DNA of 64,000 nucleotides from Lentzea sp. NBRC 102530 (GTDB lineage: Bacteria > Actinomycetota > Actinomycetes > Mycobacteriales > Pseudonocardiaceae): positions 620,001 through 684,000 of the forward strand of contig NZ_BSTF01000003.1 of the NCBI RefSeq assembly GCF_030269365.1, in the 5' to 3' direction. This document shows positions 17,235 to 25,620 of this stretch, piece after piece; position 1 is the stretch's first letter; every line of letters begins with the position of its first letter. Made by a program: the position numbers and the translations under genes. The notes beneath the pieces were generated by a model. It did not search any database, was not told where the DNA came from, and saw only the letters and a program-made list of their open reading frames with translations.

Positions 17235-18365
17235 ATGCTGACCGTGGCTGCCCGCGCCGACGTCCCGCCCTTCCACGTCATGGACGTGCTGTCCGCCGCC
17301 GCCCAGCGGCAGCGCACGCACGGGGACGTGATCTCGTTGGCCGCCGGACAGCCGTCGAGTCCTGCGCCGCGGCCCGTGCGGGACGCTGCGGCGCGTGCCC
17401 TCGAGCAGCACTCGCTCGGGTACACCGAGCAGCTGGGGATTCTCGAGCTGCGGCAGGCGATTGCCGGGCATTACCGCCGGCAGTACGGGCTTGAGGTGGC
17501 CGCGGACGACGTGGTGGTGACCACCGGGTCGTCGGGGGCGTTCACGTTGGCGTTTCTGGCCGCCTTCGACGCCGGGGACCGGGTGGCGTTGGCGCGGCCC
17601 GGGTATCCGGCTTACCGGAACATCCTCAAGGCGTTGGGGTGTGAGGTCGTCGAGCTGCCCTGTGGGCCGGAGACCCGGTTCCAGCCCACGGTGGAGATGC
17701 TCGATCCCGGGCTCAAGGGCGTGATCGTCGCCAGCCCTGCCAATCCCACCGGGACGGTCGCCGACGTCGAGCCGATCGCGAAGTGGTGTGCCGGCAACGG
17801 GGTTCAGCTGATCAGTGACGAGATCTACCACGGGATCAGCTACGGGGAGCCGTTGCGGTGTGCCTGGGAGACGAGTCGGGACGCGATCGTCGTCAACTCG
17901 TTCTCGAAGGCCTTTGCGATGACCGGGTGGCGGCTGGGGTGGATGTTGTTGCCGGAGAGGCTGCGGAGGGCCGTGGATTGCCTGACGGGCAACTTCACGT
18001 TGTGTCCGCCGGCGTTGGCGCAGTACGCGGCGGTTGAGGCGTTTCACGCCGATTCGTACGCGGAGACGGCCGGCCACCTCCAGCGGTACAAGGTCAACCG
18101 GGATCTGCTGCTCGAGGGCCTGACGGACCTGGGGATCGGGAAGTTGGCGCCCGCTGACGGGGCCTTCTACGTGTACGCGGACGTGCGGCACCTGACGGAC
18201 GACTCGATGGGGTTCTGCCGGAAGTTGTTGGCGGACACCGGGGTCGCGATCGTGCCCGGCATCGACTTCGACCCCGTGGACGGGCACCAGTTCGTGCGGA
18301 TGTCGTTCGCCGGCGCCACGCAGGACGTCGAGGAGGCTCTTCGGCGGTTGAAGGCCTGGCTCTGA
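17235..18365 (+). CDS. Class I/II PLP-dependent aminotransferase
   Basis: 376 aa fold-type I aminotransferase. Motifs: SLAAGQPS near the N-terminus, YTEQLGILELRQAIAGHY, VVTTGSSGAFTLAF, SPANPTG (carboxylate/PLP contact), SDEIYHGISYG (Asp to PLP nitrogen), NSFSKAFAMTGWRLGW with the Schiff-base Lys, and VRMSFA with the substrate-binding Arg. This is the aspartate/aromatic aminotransferase layout, but the amino donor and acceptor cannot be read from sequence. It stands alone after a terminator and GA-rich region. Confidence 0.9.
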   Translation: MLTVAARADVPPFHVMDVLSAAAQRQRTHGDVISLAAGQPSSPAPRPVRDAAARALEQHSLGYTEQLGILELRQAIAGHYRRQYGLEVAADDVVVTTGSSGAFTLAFLAAFDAGDRVALARPGYPAYRNILKALGCEVVELPCGPETRFQPTVEMLDPGLKGVIVASPANPTGTVADVEPIAKWCAGNGVQLISDEIYHGISYGEPLRCAWETSRDAIVVNSFSKAFAMTGWRLGWMLLPERLRRAVDCLTGNFTLCPPALAQYAAVEAFHADSYAETAGHLQRYKVNRDLLLEGLTDLGIGKLAPADGAFYVYADVRHLTDDSMGFCRKLLADTGVAIVPGIDFDPVDGHQFVRMSFAGATQDVEEALRRLKAWL

Positions 18366-18428
18366 AGCAAGACGCGTGCAACAAAAACGCGGGGCCGGAC
18401 GTTCACGGAACGGAGCAGGGAGGTTCCT

Positions 18429-18578
18429 ATGTGGGCGATCATCGGGTGGCTGGTGGCGATCTGGATCGTGCTGGCCGTGGTGGGGGCTGTCGTGAAAGGC
18501 CTTTTCTGGCTCGCTGTGATTGGAGGACTACTCCTCGCAGGCACCGCGGCTTACGGTGCGATCAAATCCAGGCGATGA
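18429..18578 (+). CDS. Tiny single-pass membrane protein
   Basis: A 49-residue open frame beginning MWAIIGWLVAIWIVLAVVG and ending AYGAIKSRR. GGGAGG at 18418-18423 lies 5 nt before the ATG, a strong ribosome-binding site. Almost all residues are hydrophobic, giving one or two membrane segments with a basic C-terminus on the cytoplasmic side. It is not a member of a family I can name. It sits 63 nt after the aminotransferase and 38 nt before the ion channel; proximity to the channel gene raises the possibility of an accessory peptide, which is only inference. Confidence 0.6.
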   Translation: MWAIIGWLVAIWIVLAVVGAVVKGLFWLAVIGGLLLAGTAAYGAIKSRR

Positions 18579-18616
18579 CCCTGGATAAATGACGGCGCAC
18601 CGCTCACCATGGGGCG

Positions 18617-19342
18617 GTGTTGCTGGCGAACGAGGCCCGCCTCGAGCGGTGGGAACGAAAGGTCGAGTGGCCGTTGACGGCACTCGCCGTGGTCTTTCTC
18701 GCCGCCTACGCGTGGCAGGTTCTGGACGACCACGGGGCCATGCACTTCACCCTCGAAGTGGTGTTGTGGCTGGTCTGGGCGGTGTTCGCGGCCGACTTCG
18801 CGACCAGGATGATGTTGGCGCAGAACAAGTTGAAATTCCTCAGGACGCACCTTTTCGATCTTGCCGCGGTCATCCTGCCGATGGTTCGGCAGCTGAGAGT
18901 GCTCAGGCTGATCACGGTCATCACGTTGCTGAACAAGAAGTTCCAGGACAAGATCCGGCAGCGGGTGAGCATTTACGTCGCGGGCGTGACGGCAATAGTC
19001 GCGTTTTGTGCGAGCCTCGCCGTGCTGGACGCGGAAAGGCACGCGGAAAACGCCAGCATCACCACGTTCGGCGACGCGCTGTGGTGGACGCTGACCACCA
19101 TGTCGACGGTCGGGTACGGCGACCGCTACCCCGTCACGGGTGAGGGGCGGCTGGTCGCGGGGCTGCTCATGGTCGGCGGGATCGCGTTGCTCGGTGTCAT
19201 CACCGGAACGATCGCGAGCTGGCTCGTCGAGAAGCTGCGCGGCGTCGAGAACGCCGAGCTCGAAGCGGCCGAGGAGCTCAGGAACCTACGCGCGGAGATC
19301 GCCGAACTCCGCAAGGAGCTCAATGCGCGCAGCAGCGGCTGA
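18617..19342 (+). CDS. Voltage-gated-type potassium channel
   Basis: 241 aa six-segment K+ channel of the Kv/KvAP type. The selectivity filter TVGYGD is intact at residues 164-169, preceded by the pore helix LWWTLTTMS. The fourth segment region RQLRVLRLITVITLLNKK has few regularly spaced Arg, so voltage sensing may be weak. The C-terminal 45 residues form a Glu/Leu heptad coiled coil (ELEAAEELRNLRAEIAELRK), likely a tetramerisation element. GTG start. The 3' end overlaps the convergent HAD gene by 57 nt, so the coiled coil is encoded antisense to the HAD C-terminus. Confidence 0.87.
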   Translation: MLLANEARLERWERKVEWPLTALAVVFLAAYAWQVLDDHGAMHFTLEVVLWLVWAVFAADFATRMMLAQNKLKFLRTHLFDLAAVILPMVRQLRVLRLITVITLLNKKFQDKIRQRVSIYVAGVTAIVAFCASLAVLDAERHAENASITTFGDALWWTLTTMSTVGYGDRYPVTGEGRLVAGLLMVGGIALLGVITGTIASWLVEKLRGVENAELEAAEELRNLRAEIAELRKELNARSSG

Positions 19343-19882
19343 GGTCCACAACCGCGCGTCCCAACCGGCCGCCAGTGCACCATCTACATTGGACTGCCGG
19401 TCGTCGAAGAAGATGACGTCCTTCGAGCCGATCAGCGACGACGTGTGCTCCCAGATCGCCGCGTCCGGCTTGGCCAGCAGCAGATCACCGGAGAACACCA
19501 GGTGCCGGAAGTGCCCGGCCCACGAGGATTCCGAGGCCAGCCGTGCGAACGTCACGGGCGCGTTCGACAGCAACGCCAGGGGAACACCCAGGGCAGCCAG
19601 GTCCTCGATCAACGCGACGGTCTCGGGCACCGGATCGTCCAGCCACCCGCCGTTGTCGAGCGCGGTCATCTCCCGCACCTCGTCCGCCGAGAACGACCGC
19701 CCCAGCACCGACCCGATCAACGCCCAGTAGTCGGCGTCCGAGGAACCGCGGTCGTAGGCGTCCCGGTTCCAGTAGGCGGCCTCGAACGCGTCCAGCGACA
19801 CCCCGAGCCGGGCCGCCATCGCGGGCAGGGCGGGGTTGCGGCGGCTGATGACCTCGCCGAAGTCGAACACGATCCAGCGCAT
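19286..19882 (-). CDS. HAD-superfamily hydrolase
   Basis: 198 aa haloacid-dehalogenase-like phosphatase. Motif I is [14 protein letters not shown]: the second Asp of DxD is replaced by Gly (DFGEV), as in the HAD-IA epoxide-hydrolase/YihX branch. Motif II is LLSNAP, the Lys of motif III is in LLLAKPD and motif IV is VIFFDDRQSN. It probably dephosphorylates a sugar or small phosphate ester, substrate unknown. ATG overlaps the stop of the threonine aldolase gene (ATGA), so the two are co-translated. The 3' end overlaps the K+ channel gene by 57 nt. Confidence 0.83.
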   Translation of the reverse strand: MRWIVFDFGEVISRRNPALPAMAARLGVSLDAFEAAYWNRDAYDRGSSDADYWALIGSVLGRSFSADEVREMTALDNGGWLDDPVPETVALIEDLAALGVPLALLSNAPVTFARLASESSWAGHFRHLVFSGDLLLAKPDAAIWEHTSSLIGSKDVIFFDDRQSNVDGALAAGWDARLWTSAAAARIELLAEFGDLRA

Positions 19883-20886
19883 CAGACGCTCTCCCGCACC
19901 CGGCGCAGCACCTCGGCGATGTCGGACGAGTCCACGTCGCCGTGCGTCACGAACCGGACCTTGCCCGACATCGGACTGGCGAGCACCCCGGCCTCGCGCA
20001 ACGACAGCAACGTCTTGTCCAGTTCGGGAACGGACGCCAGCACGATGTTCGTCGCGGGCTCCTCCACGTCCCACCCGAGCGAACGAAGCCCGGCAGCCAG
20101 ATCGGCGGCACAAGCGTGATCAGCGGCCAACGACGAGATCCGGTCCAGGGCGACGAGCCCGGCCGCGGCCAGCACACCGCCCTGCCGCACCCCGCCGCCC
20201 AGCATCTTCCGCACCCGCCGAGCCTCGACGACGAAGGCGGACGACCCGGCCACCACGGACCCGACCGGCGCCCCGAGCCCCTTCGACAGGCACACCTGCA
20301 CGGTGTCGACACCAGAGACCAAAGAAGAAGGCGGCACACCGAGCGCCACGGCCGCGTTCCACAACCGGGCCCCGTCCAGGTGCACGGCCAGCCCGCGGGA
20401 CCGAGCAGCGGCGACCAACTCGCCGTGAGCGGAAGCCGAGGTGACCGTGCCGCCGGCAGCGTTGTGCGTGTTCTCCAAGCACAACAACGTCGTCCGCAGC
20501 CCGTAGTAAGGCGACTCGCCACCAGCGGCCGCGACGACGGCGGCAGGCGTCACGTCGACCAGCGCGTGCGGCATCCCGCCGGCCAGCCAGGCCGCGGTCC
20601 CCAGTTCGGCGTCCAGCACGTGCGCCCCGAGCGGCGCGAGGAACCGGTCCCCCCGCGACAGGTGCAGGTACAAAGCGATGAGGTTGCCCATCGAACCGGA
20701 GGGAACCCACAGAGCGGCCTCGACGCCGAGGAGCGCGGCCACCCGCTCCTCCAGGGCGGCCATCGTCGGGTCGTGGTCGAGGACGTCGTCGCCGACCTCG
20801 GCCGCCGCCATGGCCCGGCGCATCGCGTCGTCGGGCTGGGTGACGGTGTCCGAGCGCAGGTCAATGGGCTTCACAACCCCGATCAC
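19882..20886 (-). CDS. ltaE: Low-specificity L-threonine aldolase
   Basis: 334 aa PLP enzyme splitting L-threonine or L-allo-threonine into glycine and acetaldehyde. Motifs: [11 protein letters not shown] near the start, [45 protein letters not shown] and the PLP-binding Lys in [14 protein letters not shown], all in family order. Length is typical (about 340 aa). Start GTG 20886 is the first possible codon after an in-frame stop; GTG 20874 (VKPIDLRSD) is a credible alternative and neither has a clear Shine-Dalgarno. Coupled to the HAD gene downstream. Confidence 0.9.
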   Translation of the reverse strand: MIGVVKPIDLRSDTVTQPDDAMRRAMAAAEVGDDVLDHDPTMAALEERVAALLGVEAALWVPSGSMGNLIALYLHLSRGDRFLAPLGAHVLDAELGTAAWLAGGMPHALVDVTPAAVVAAAGGESPYYGLRTTLLCLENTHNAAGGTVTSASAHGELVAAARSRGLAVHLDGARLWNAAVALGVPPSSLVSGVDTVQVCLSKGLGAPVGSVVAGSSAFVVEARRVRKMLGGGVRQGGVLAAAGLVALDRISSLAADHACAADLAAGLRSLGWDVEEPATNIVLASVPELDKTLLSLREAGVLASPMSGKVRFVTHGDVDSSDIAEVLRRVRESV

Positions 20887-21006
20887 ATCACATCAGGTGA
20901 ACGACCGAGGGGGTGATGTAGCTCTCGCCGGAGGTTCGTGCAACCGTTGGTGGCCCAGGTTCCGTCCAGTCAGTGCAACTCGATGAACGAGCGGAGAGCA
21001 GTCCGC

Positions 21007-21525
21007 GTGGATCAGCGCGACGAGCAGGAGTTCGCGGAGTACTTCGTGGCTCGCCGTGAGGCTGTGCGCCGAACGGCATACCTGCTGTGCGGCGACTGGC
21101 ACCGCGCTGACGACTTCGCGCAGACGGCGTTCGTGGCACTGCACAGGAGGTGGCGGAAGATCCGGGACAAGCAGGCTCTGGACGCTTACGTCCGCCGCAG
21201 CGTCGTGCGCGCGGTGATCGACGAGTCCCGCCGGCCGTGGCGGCGCGAGAAGTTCACCGACGACATGCCCGAGTCACCGACGACGGACACCGAGATCGGC
21301 GAGACGGTCGCGACGCGCGAGGCGTTGATGAAGGGCCTGCGCAGAGTCCCGCCGAGGCAACGGGCGGTGCTCGTGCTGAGGTTCCTGGAGGGCCTCGACG
21401 TCACGGCCACGGCCGAGGCGCTGAAGTGCTCGGAGGGAACTGTGAAGAGTCAGACCGCGCGCGGGCTGGCCGCTCTCAGGGAAGCTCTGGGAGACACCAT
21501 CGACGACCTGCGACCGGCGTCGTGA
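21007..21525 (+). CDS. SigE-type ECF sigma factor
   Basis: 172 aa extracytoplasmic-function sigma-70 factor of the actinobacterial SigE group. Region 2 has VRRTAYLLCGDWHRADDFAQTAF; region 4 has LRRVPPRQRAVLVLRFLEGLD and the HTH ALKCSEGTVKSQTARGLAALR. GTG 21007 is preferred because GGAG lies 10 nt upstream and it gives the MDQRDEQEF opening seen in the related protein at 22887. Downstream at 21546 is a membrane protein in the usual position of a partner or anti-sigma factor. Two further sigma factors of this type are at 22887 and 62807. Confidence 0.88.
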   Translation: MDQRDEQEFAEYFVARREAVRRTAYLLCGDWHRADDFAQTAFVALHRRWRKIRDKQALDAYVRRSVVRAVIDESRRPWRREKFTDDMPESPTTDTEIGETVATREALMKGLRRVPPRQRAVLVLRFLEGLDVTATAEALKCSEGTVKSQTARGLAALREALGDTIDDLRPAS

Positions 21526-21545
21526 CCAGCGAGAGGAGGACGTAG

Positions 21546-22220
21546 ATGGACGAGCAGAAGCTCGCGGACCTGTTCCGCGACGCCGCACACGACGCGCCAC
21601 CGGCGTCCTTCGACGTCGGTGACATCCGCACGGGCTCGCGCAGGGCCACGCAGCGCAGGCGCAACTCGATCGCCGCCGGCACCGCCTTCGTCGTGGTGCT
21701 CGGCTTCGGTGGCGTCTTCGCCGTGAACAGCGGGACGAGCCAGGACACGAGCGCCATGAACAGCGCCGGTTCTGGGCAAGACCGGAACGAGGCGGCAGAA
21801 TCGCCGATGTCGCCGCAGAAGGCGAACCCGCCCACGAACTTCGCCGGCAAGGAAACGTCCACGCAGGGGGACGGGTCCACGCTGGGAAGCACCGGCCTCG
21901 GTGCCGGTGACAGCACAGTGCAGGGCTGTGCAGGTGTGAACCGAGAGCTCGCCGACGCCCTCGCCGTCGAGCTTTCGGTTCCACCGGACACCGCGCAGAC
22001 GCCCACGTTGAGCTGCTCCCCCGACAGCCGCTCGGCCGCGTTCAAAATCGACGGCCTCACCGTCACCGCGATCGTCACGCCGCAGCAGTTCGAGGCACCG
22101 CAGGGCACGGAGAAGCGCGAGACCGCGAAGGGCCAGGACCTCTACGTGTACACGGAGGGCGAAGGGCAGCTGAAAGTGCAGGTCCGCAGGGTTGCGGACG
22201 CACTGGCGCCCAAGTTCTGA
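21546..22220 (+). CDS. Membrane-anchored partner of the upstream sigma factor
   Basis: 224 aa single-pass protein. Residues 1-38 are cytoplasmic and end in the basic cluster TGSRRATQRRR; one TM segment at about 42-60 (SIAAGTAFVVVLGFGGVFAV) is followed by a Ser/Thr/Gly-rich linker and an extracytoplasmic domain with two Cys (VQGCAGVN, TLSCSPD). The layout matches the anti-sigma or sensor proteins that accompany SigE-type factors, and the gene begins 21 nt after the sigma gene. No zinc-binding ZAS motif is visible, so regulatory function is inferred from position. Confidence 0.6.
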   Translation: MDEQKLADLFRDAAHDAPPASFDVGDIRTGSRRATQRRRNSIAAGTAFVVVLGFGGVFAVNSGTSQDTSAMNSAGSGQDRNEAAESPMSPQKANPPTNFAGKETSTQGDGSTLGSTGLGAGDSTVQGCAGVNRELADALAVELSVPPDTAQTPTLSCSPDSRSAAFKIDGLTVTAIVTPQQFEAPQGTEKRETAKGQDLYVYTEGEGQLKVQVRRVADALAPKF

Positions 22221-22232
22221 CCGAACGCCCAG

Positions 22233-22238
22233 TACCCT
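22233..22238 (+). promoter_or_regulatory. -10 box TACCCT upstream of TetR gene
   Basis: TACCCT fits TANNNT and lies 9 nt before ATG 22248, with no Shine-Dalgarno between. Leaderless or near-leaderless expression is likely, though the spacing is slightly long. Confidence 0.35.
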
Positions 22239-22247
22239 GGCTCGACT

Positions 22248-22829
22248 ATGACGGCAGCAACTCCCAAGGGCGAGCGCAGGCGGCAGGCGCTCGTGGAGGC
22301 CGCGTCCGGCCTGTTCGCGGAGGGCGGTTTCGACGCGATCAGGCACCGCGCGGTCGCCGAACGCGCTGGTCTGCCGCTCGCGTCGACCACGTACTACTTC
22401 GACTCCCTCGACGAGCTGATCACCGCGGCCGTCGAGCACCACGGCCGCAGCGAGCTCGCGAGCTTCCGCGAGCGGCTCTCGTCGATCTCCGAGCAGATGA
22501 CCGACGACGTGCTCGTCGAGTTCATGCTCGACCTGCTCGTCGGCGAGGACGCGACCGACGTCGAGGCCGTGCTGCTGCGCTACGAACGCCTGGTCGCGAC
22601 CGGCCGCCGCCCGTACCTGCGGCCGTTGATGCGGGTGCTGTCGACCGAACTGCGCGGGCTCATCGCGGACGTGTTCACGCGCTCGGGCCGGGACGTCGGC
22701 CCGGAACGGATCGAGGAGCTGATTGCGCTGGTCGACGGCTCGGTGGTCAACTCGTTCATCGAGCTCAAGTCCGATCCGCGCGGCGTCGCGGGCAGGATGC
22801 TCCGTTCGGCCCTTTCGCGTCACGGGTGA
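22248..22829 (+). CDS. TetR-family transcriptional regulator
   Basis: 193 aa repressor-type protein. Residues 8-55 hold the TetR HTH: RRQALVEAASGLFAEGGFDA, then RHRAVAERAGLPLASTTYYF, where STTYYF is the recognition helix end. The C-terminal part is an all-helical ligand-binding/dimer domain with ELRGLIADVF. No transporter or enzyme is adjacent to suggest a ligand; neighbours are sigma-factor genes. It may simply autoregulate. Confidence 0.9.
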   Translation: MTAATPKGERRRQALVEAASGLFAEGGFDAIRHRAVAERAGLPLASTTYYFDSLDELITAAVEHHGRSELASFRERLSSISEQMTDDVLVEFMLDLLVGEDATDVEAVLLRYERLVATGRRPYLRPLMRVLSTELRGLIADVFTRSGRDVGPERIEELIALVDGSVVNSFIELKSDPRGVAGRMLRSALSRHG

Positions 22830-22886
22830 TGCAACCCCACGTTCCTCCGCTGCGTTCCCCTGGTTGAGGACGCGAGAGGGGATCGC

Positions 22887-23420
22887 ATGCGCAAGGCCGA
22901 TGAACAGGGCTTTCGTGAATTCGCGGCAGCCAATGCCGCGTCTTTGCGACGTACTGCGTACCTCTTTTGTGGCGACTGGCACACAGCGGAAGACCTGATG
23001 CAGTCGAGCCTCATGAAGATGTACCTCGCCTGGAAGCGGATCAAGGACCTCGACAACCTGATCGCCTACGCCCGCAAGGTGCTGCTGCGCACCTGGCTGG
23101 ACGAGAAGCGCAGGCCGTGGCGCAGAGCCGAGCAGCGCGACGGAGAGCTGCCCGACGCCGCCGACGCCACCGTGGACCCGGACACGACCAGTGCGAAGTT
23201 GTGGGCGCGTGAGTTGGTGCACACCGCGTTGCTCCAGGTCCCGCCGCGCCAACGGGCGGTGCTCGTGCTGAGGTACTTCGAGGACCTGTCGGTCGCCGAG
23301 GTGGCGGTGGCCATGGGGTGCACCGAGGGCACGGTCAAGAGCCAGACAGCGCGCGGTCTCGCCACGCTGCGCACCATCGTGGAGAAGCTCGACAGCAGTT
23401 CGGGGAGGGTCGCGTCGTGA
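22887..23420 (+). CDS. SigE-type ECF sigma factor
   Basis: 177 aa ECF sigma factor. Region 2: LRRTAYLFCGDWHTAEDLMQSSLMKMY; region 4: LLQVPPRQRAVLVLRYFEDLSVAEVAVAMGCTEGTVKSQTARGLATLR (quoted in parts). AGAGGGG lies 7 nt before ATG 22887. Its TGA overlaps the GTG of a membrane partner gene, so the two are translationally coupled. Close in sequence to the factors at 21007 and 62807, indicating local duplication. Confidence 0.88.
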   Translation: MRKADEQGFREFAAANAASLRRTAYLFCGDWHTAEDLMQSSLMKMYLAWKRIKDLDNLIAYARKVLLRTWLDEKRRPWRRAEQRDGELPDAADATVDPDTTSAKLWARELVHTALLQVPPRQRAVLVLRYFEDLSVAEVAVAMGCTEGTVKSQTARGLATLRTIVEKLDSSSGRVAS

Positions 23421-24181
23421 GTGAGCAGGAGATCCGCGAGGGAATGCTGCTGGCCGTCTGGGACGAGCCGCCGCTCGACTTCGACCCCGACACCCTGATC
23501 AGGCGGGTGGAGCAGAAAAAAAGTCGACGACGAGCCCTGGTCGCTGTGGGCGTGGCTACGGCGATGATCGCCGTCGTGTCGCTTTCGCTGCCCGGCCTGC
23601 TGCCGCGCGAGGACAACGCCCAACTCGCCACCGAGTCGCCGTCCAGCGCGTCGGCCGCGCCGACCGAGTCGCCGGAGCGGCGGGCCCAGCGCCTCGGCGA
23701 CGGCCTGGTCGCCGGGCTCCGGGCCCGGATGCCGAGCACCAAGGACTCCTACGCGTCGTTCGGCCCCGGCCGCAGCGGGATGTCCCTGCCGTATGAGACG
23801 AAACCCCCGCGGTGGAAGGAAGGCGACACCGAGTTCTCCGGCTTCGTCTACTTCTCCGACGAGATCGGGCCGACCGCGCTGAGGGTGTCGGTGCGCAAGG
23901 AGAGCTTCTCCAGCGAGCTCTTCTGCTCCGGCGCGGACACGTGCCAGCAGCTGTGGAAGAACAACGGGTCGTTCGTGTACGGGGCCGAGTTCCGCTACAA
24001 CGACCCGCAGGTCCAGCAGGTGGGAGTGCTGCGCTCGTTCGACAGCGGGCTCGTCGTGGAGATCACGGCCTACGCGCACAACCCCTCGAACGGCAACGGG
24101 CAGCGGCAGACCGTGCCGGTGGGCGTGGCTGTGCTCACACAGCTGGTCACGGACCCCGGCGTCGTCTGGGAGACGGGCTGA
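23417..24181 (+). CDS. Membrane-anchored partner of the sigma factor
   Basis: 254 aa single-pass membrane protein coupled by GTGA to the sigma gene. Residues 1-38 are cytoplasmic (VSEQEIREGMLLAVWDEPP then a basic QKKSRRR), TM at about 40-58, then an Ala/Ser/Glu linker and an extracytoplasmic domain of about 160 residues with two close Cys (LFCSGADTCQQ). Same architecture as the protein at 21546. By position a probable anti-sigma factor or sensor, with no recognised inhibitory motif. Confidence 0.62.
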   Translation: MSEQEIREGMLLAVWDEPPLDFDPDTLIRRVEQKKSRRRALVAVGVATAMIAVVSLSLPGLLPREDNAQLATESPSSASAAPTESPERRAQRLGDGLVAGLRARMPSTKDSYASFGPGRSGMSLPYETKPPRWKEGDTEFSGFVYFSDEIGPTALRVSVRKESFSSELFCSGADTCQQLWKNNGSFVYGAEFRYNDPQVQQVGVLRSFDSGLVVEITAYAHNPSNGNGQRQTVPVGVAVLTQLVTDPGVVWETG

Positions 24182-24188
24182 GGTGCAC

Positions 24189-24194
24189 TAACCT
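24189..24194 (+). promoter_or_regulatory. -10 box TAACCT, leaderless purB
   Basis: TAACCT is followed by 7 nt and GTG 24202. No ribosome-binding site lies at a useful distance, so purB appears leaderless. Confidence 0.45.
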
Positions 24195-24201
24195 CAGTGA
24201 C

Positions 24202-25620
24202 GTGACGAAGCCCCGCATCGCCAACGTCCTCGCAGGTCGGTACGCCTCCACGTCGCTCGCGACGCTGTGGTCCGCCGAGCACAAGATCGTGCTGGAGCGC
24301 CAGCTCTGGCTCGCCGTGCTCAAGGCGCAGGCGGCCGCGGGCATCGAGGTCCCGGCCACGGCGGTCGCGGACTACGAGCGCGTGCTGGAGCAGGTCGACC
24401 TCGAGTCGATCGCGGCGCGCGAGCGGGTCACCCGGCACGACGTGAAGGCGCGCATCGAGGAGTTCAACGCGCTCGCGGGCCACGAGCAGGTCCACAAGGG
24501 GATGACCTCGCGCGACCTGACCGAGAACGTCGAGCAGCTGCAGGTGCTGCGGTCGCTCGAGCTGATCCGCTCCAAGGTCGCCGCCGTGCTCGGCCGCCTC
24601 GCGCGCCTCGCCGCCGAGCACGCCGACCTGGTGATGGCCGGCCGTTCGCACAACGTCGCCGCGCAGGCCACGACGCTCGGCAAGCGGTTCGCGACGGGCG
24701 CCGACGAGCTGCTGGTCGCGTTCTCCCGCCTCGACGAACTGATCGCGCGCTACCCGTTGCGCGGCATCAAGGGCCCGGTCGGCACCGCCCAGGACATGCT
24801 CGACCTGCTCGGCACGCCGGAGAAGCTCGCGGAGCTGGAGCGCACGGTCGCGGGCCACCTCGGCTTCGAGCGCGTGCTCACGTCCGTCGGCCAGGTCTAC
24901 CCGCGCTCGCTCGACTTCGACGTCGTCTCGACGCTGGTGCAGCTCGCCGCCGCGCCGTCGTCGGTCGCGAAGACCATCCGGCTGATGGCGGGCCACGAGC
25001 TCGTCACCGAGGGCTTCAAGCCCGGCCAGGTCGGCTCCAGCGCCATGCCGCACAAGATGAACACCCGCTCGTGCGAGCGCGTGAACGGCTTCGCGGTGAT
25101 CCTGCGCGGCTACCTGTCGATGGTCGGCGAGCTCGCGGGCGACCAGTGGAACGAGGGCGACGTGTCGTGCTCGGTCGTCCGCCGGGTCGCGCTGCCCGAC
25201 GCGTTCTTCGCGTTCGACGGCCTGCTGGAGACGTTCCTGACCGTGCTCGACGAGTTCGGTGCGTACCCGGCCGTCGTCGCCCGTGAACTGGACCGCTACC
25301 TGCCGTTCCTCGGCACGACGAAGGTGCTGATGGCGGCCGTGCGCGCGGGCGTCGGCCGGGAGACCGCGCACGAGGCCATCAAGGAGAACGCGGTGGCCGT
25401 CGCGCTGGCGATGCGCGAGCAGGGCCTCGCGGAGAACGACCTGCTGGACCGCCTCGGCGCCGACGACCGCCTGCCGCTCGACAAGGCCGCCCTGGAGGCG
25501 TTGCTGGCCGACCGCCTGTCGTTCACCGGCGTGGCGTCGGCGCAGGTCGCGGCCATCGTCGAGCAGGTCGCGGCGGTCGTCGACAAGTACCCGGCCTACG
25601 AGCCGGAACCGATCCTGTGA
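24202..25620 (+). CDS. purB: Adenylosuccinate lyase
   Basis: 472 aa fumarase-superfamily lyase acting twice in purine synthesis (SAICAR to AICAR; adenylosuccinate to AMP). The signature loop GSSAMPHKMNTRSCERV carries the catalytic Ser; RSHNVAAQATTLGKRF and HEQVHKGMTSRDLTENV provide the other active-site His and Thr/Ser residues. Length is normal for actinobacterial PurB (about 475 aa). The open frame extends far upstream inside the preceding gene, but GTG 24202 gives the usual VTKPRIANVLAGRYAS opening. Overlaps the MOSC gene by GTGA. Confidence 0.96.
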   Translation: MTKPRIANVLAGRYASTSLATLWSAEHKIVLERQLWLAVLKAQAAAGIEVPATAVADYERVLEQVDLESIAARERVTRHDVKARIEEFNALAGHEQVHKGMTSRDLTENVEQLQVLRSLELIRSKVAAVLGRLARLAAEHADLVMAGRSHNVAAQATTLGKRFATGADELLVAFSRLDELIARYPLRGIKGPVGTAQDMLDLLGTPEKLAELERTVAGHLGFERVLTSVGQVYPRSLDFDVVSTLVQLAAAPSSVAKTIRLMAGHELVTEGFKPGQVGSSAMPHKMNTRSCERVNGFAVILRGYLSMVGELAGDQWNEGDVSCSVVRRVALPDAFFAFDGLLETFLTVLDEFGAYPAVVARELDRYLPFLGTTKVLMAAVRAGVGRETAHEAIKENAVAVALAMREQGLAENDLLDRLGADDRLPLDKAALEALLADRLSFTGVASAQVAAIVEQVAAVVDKYPAYEPEPIL

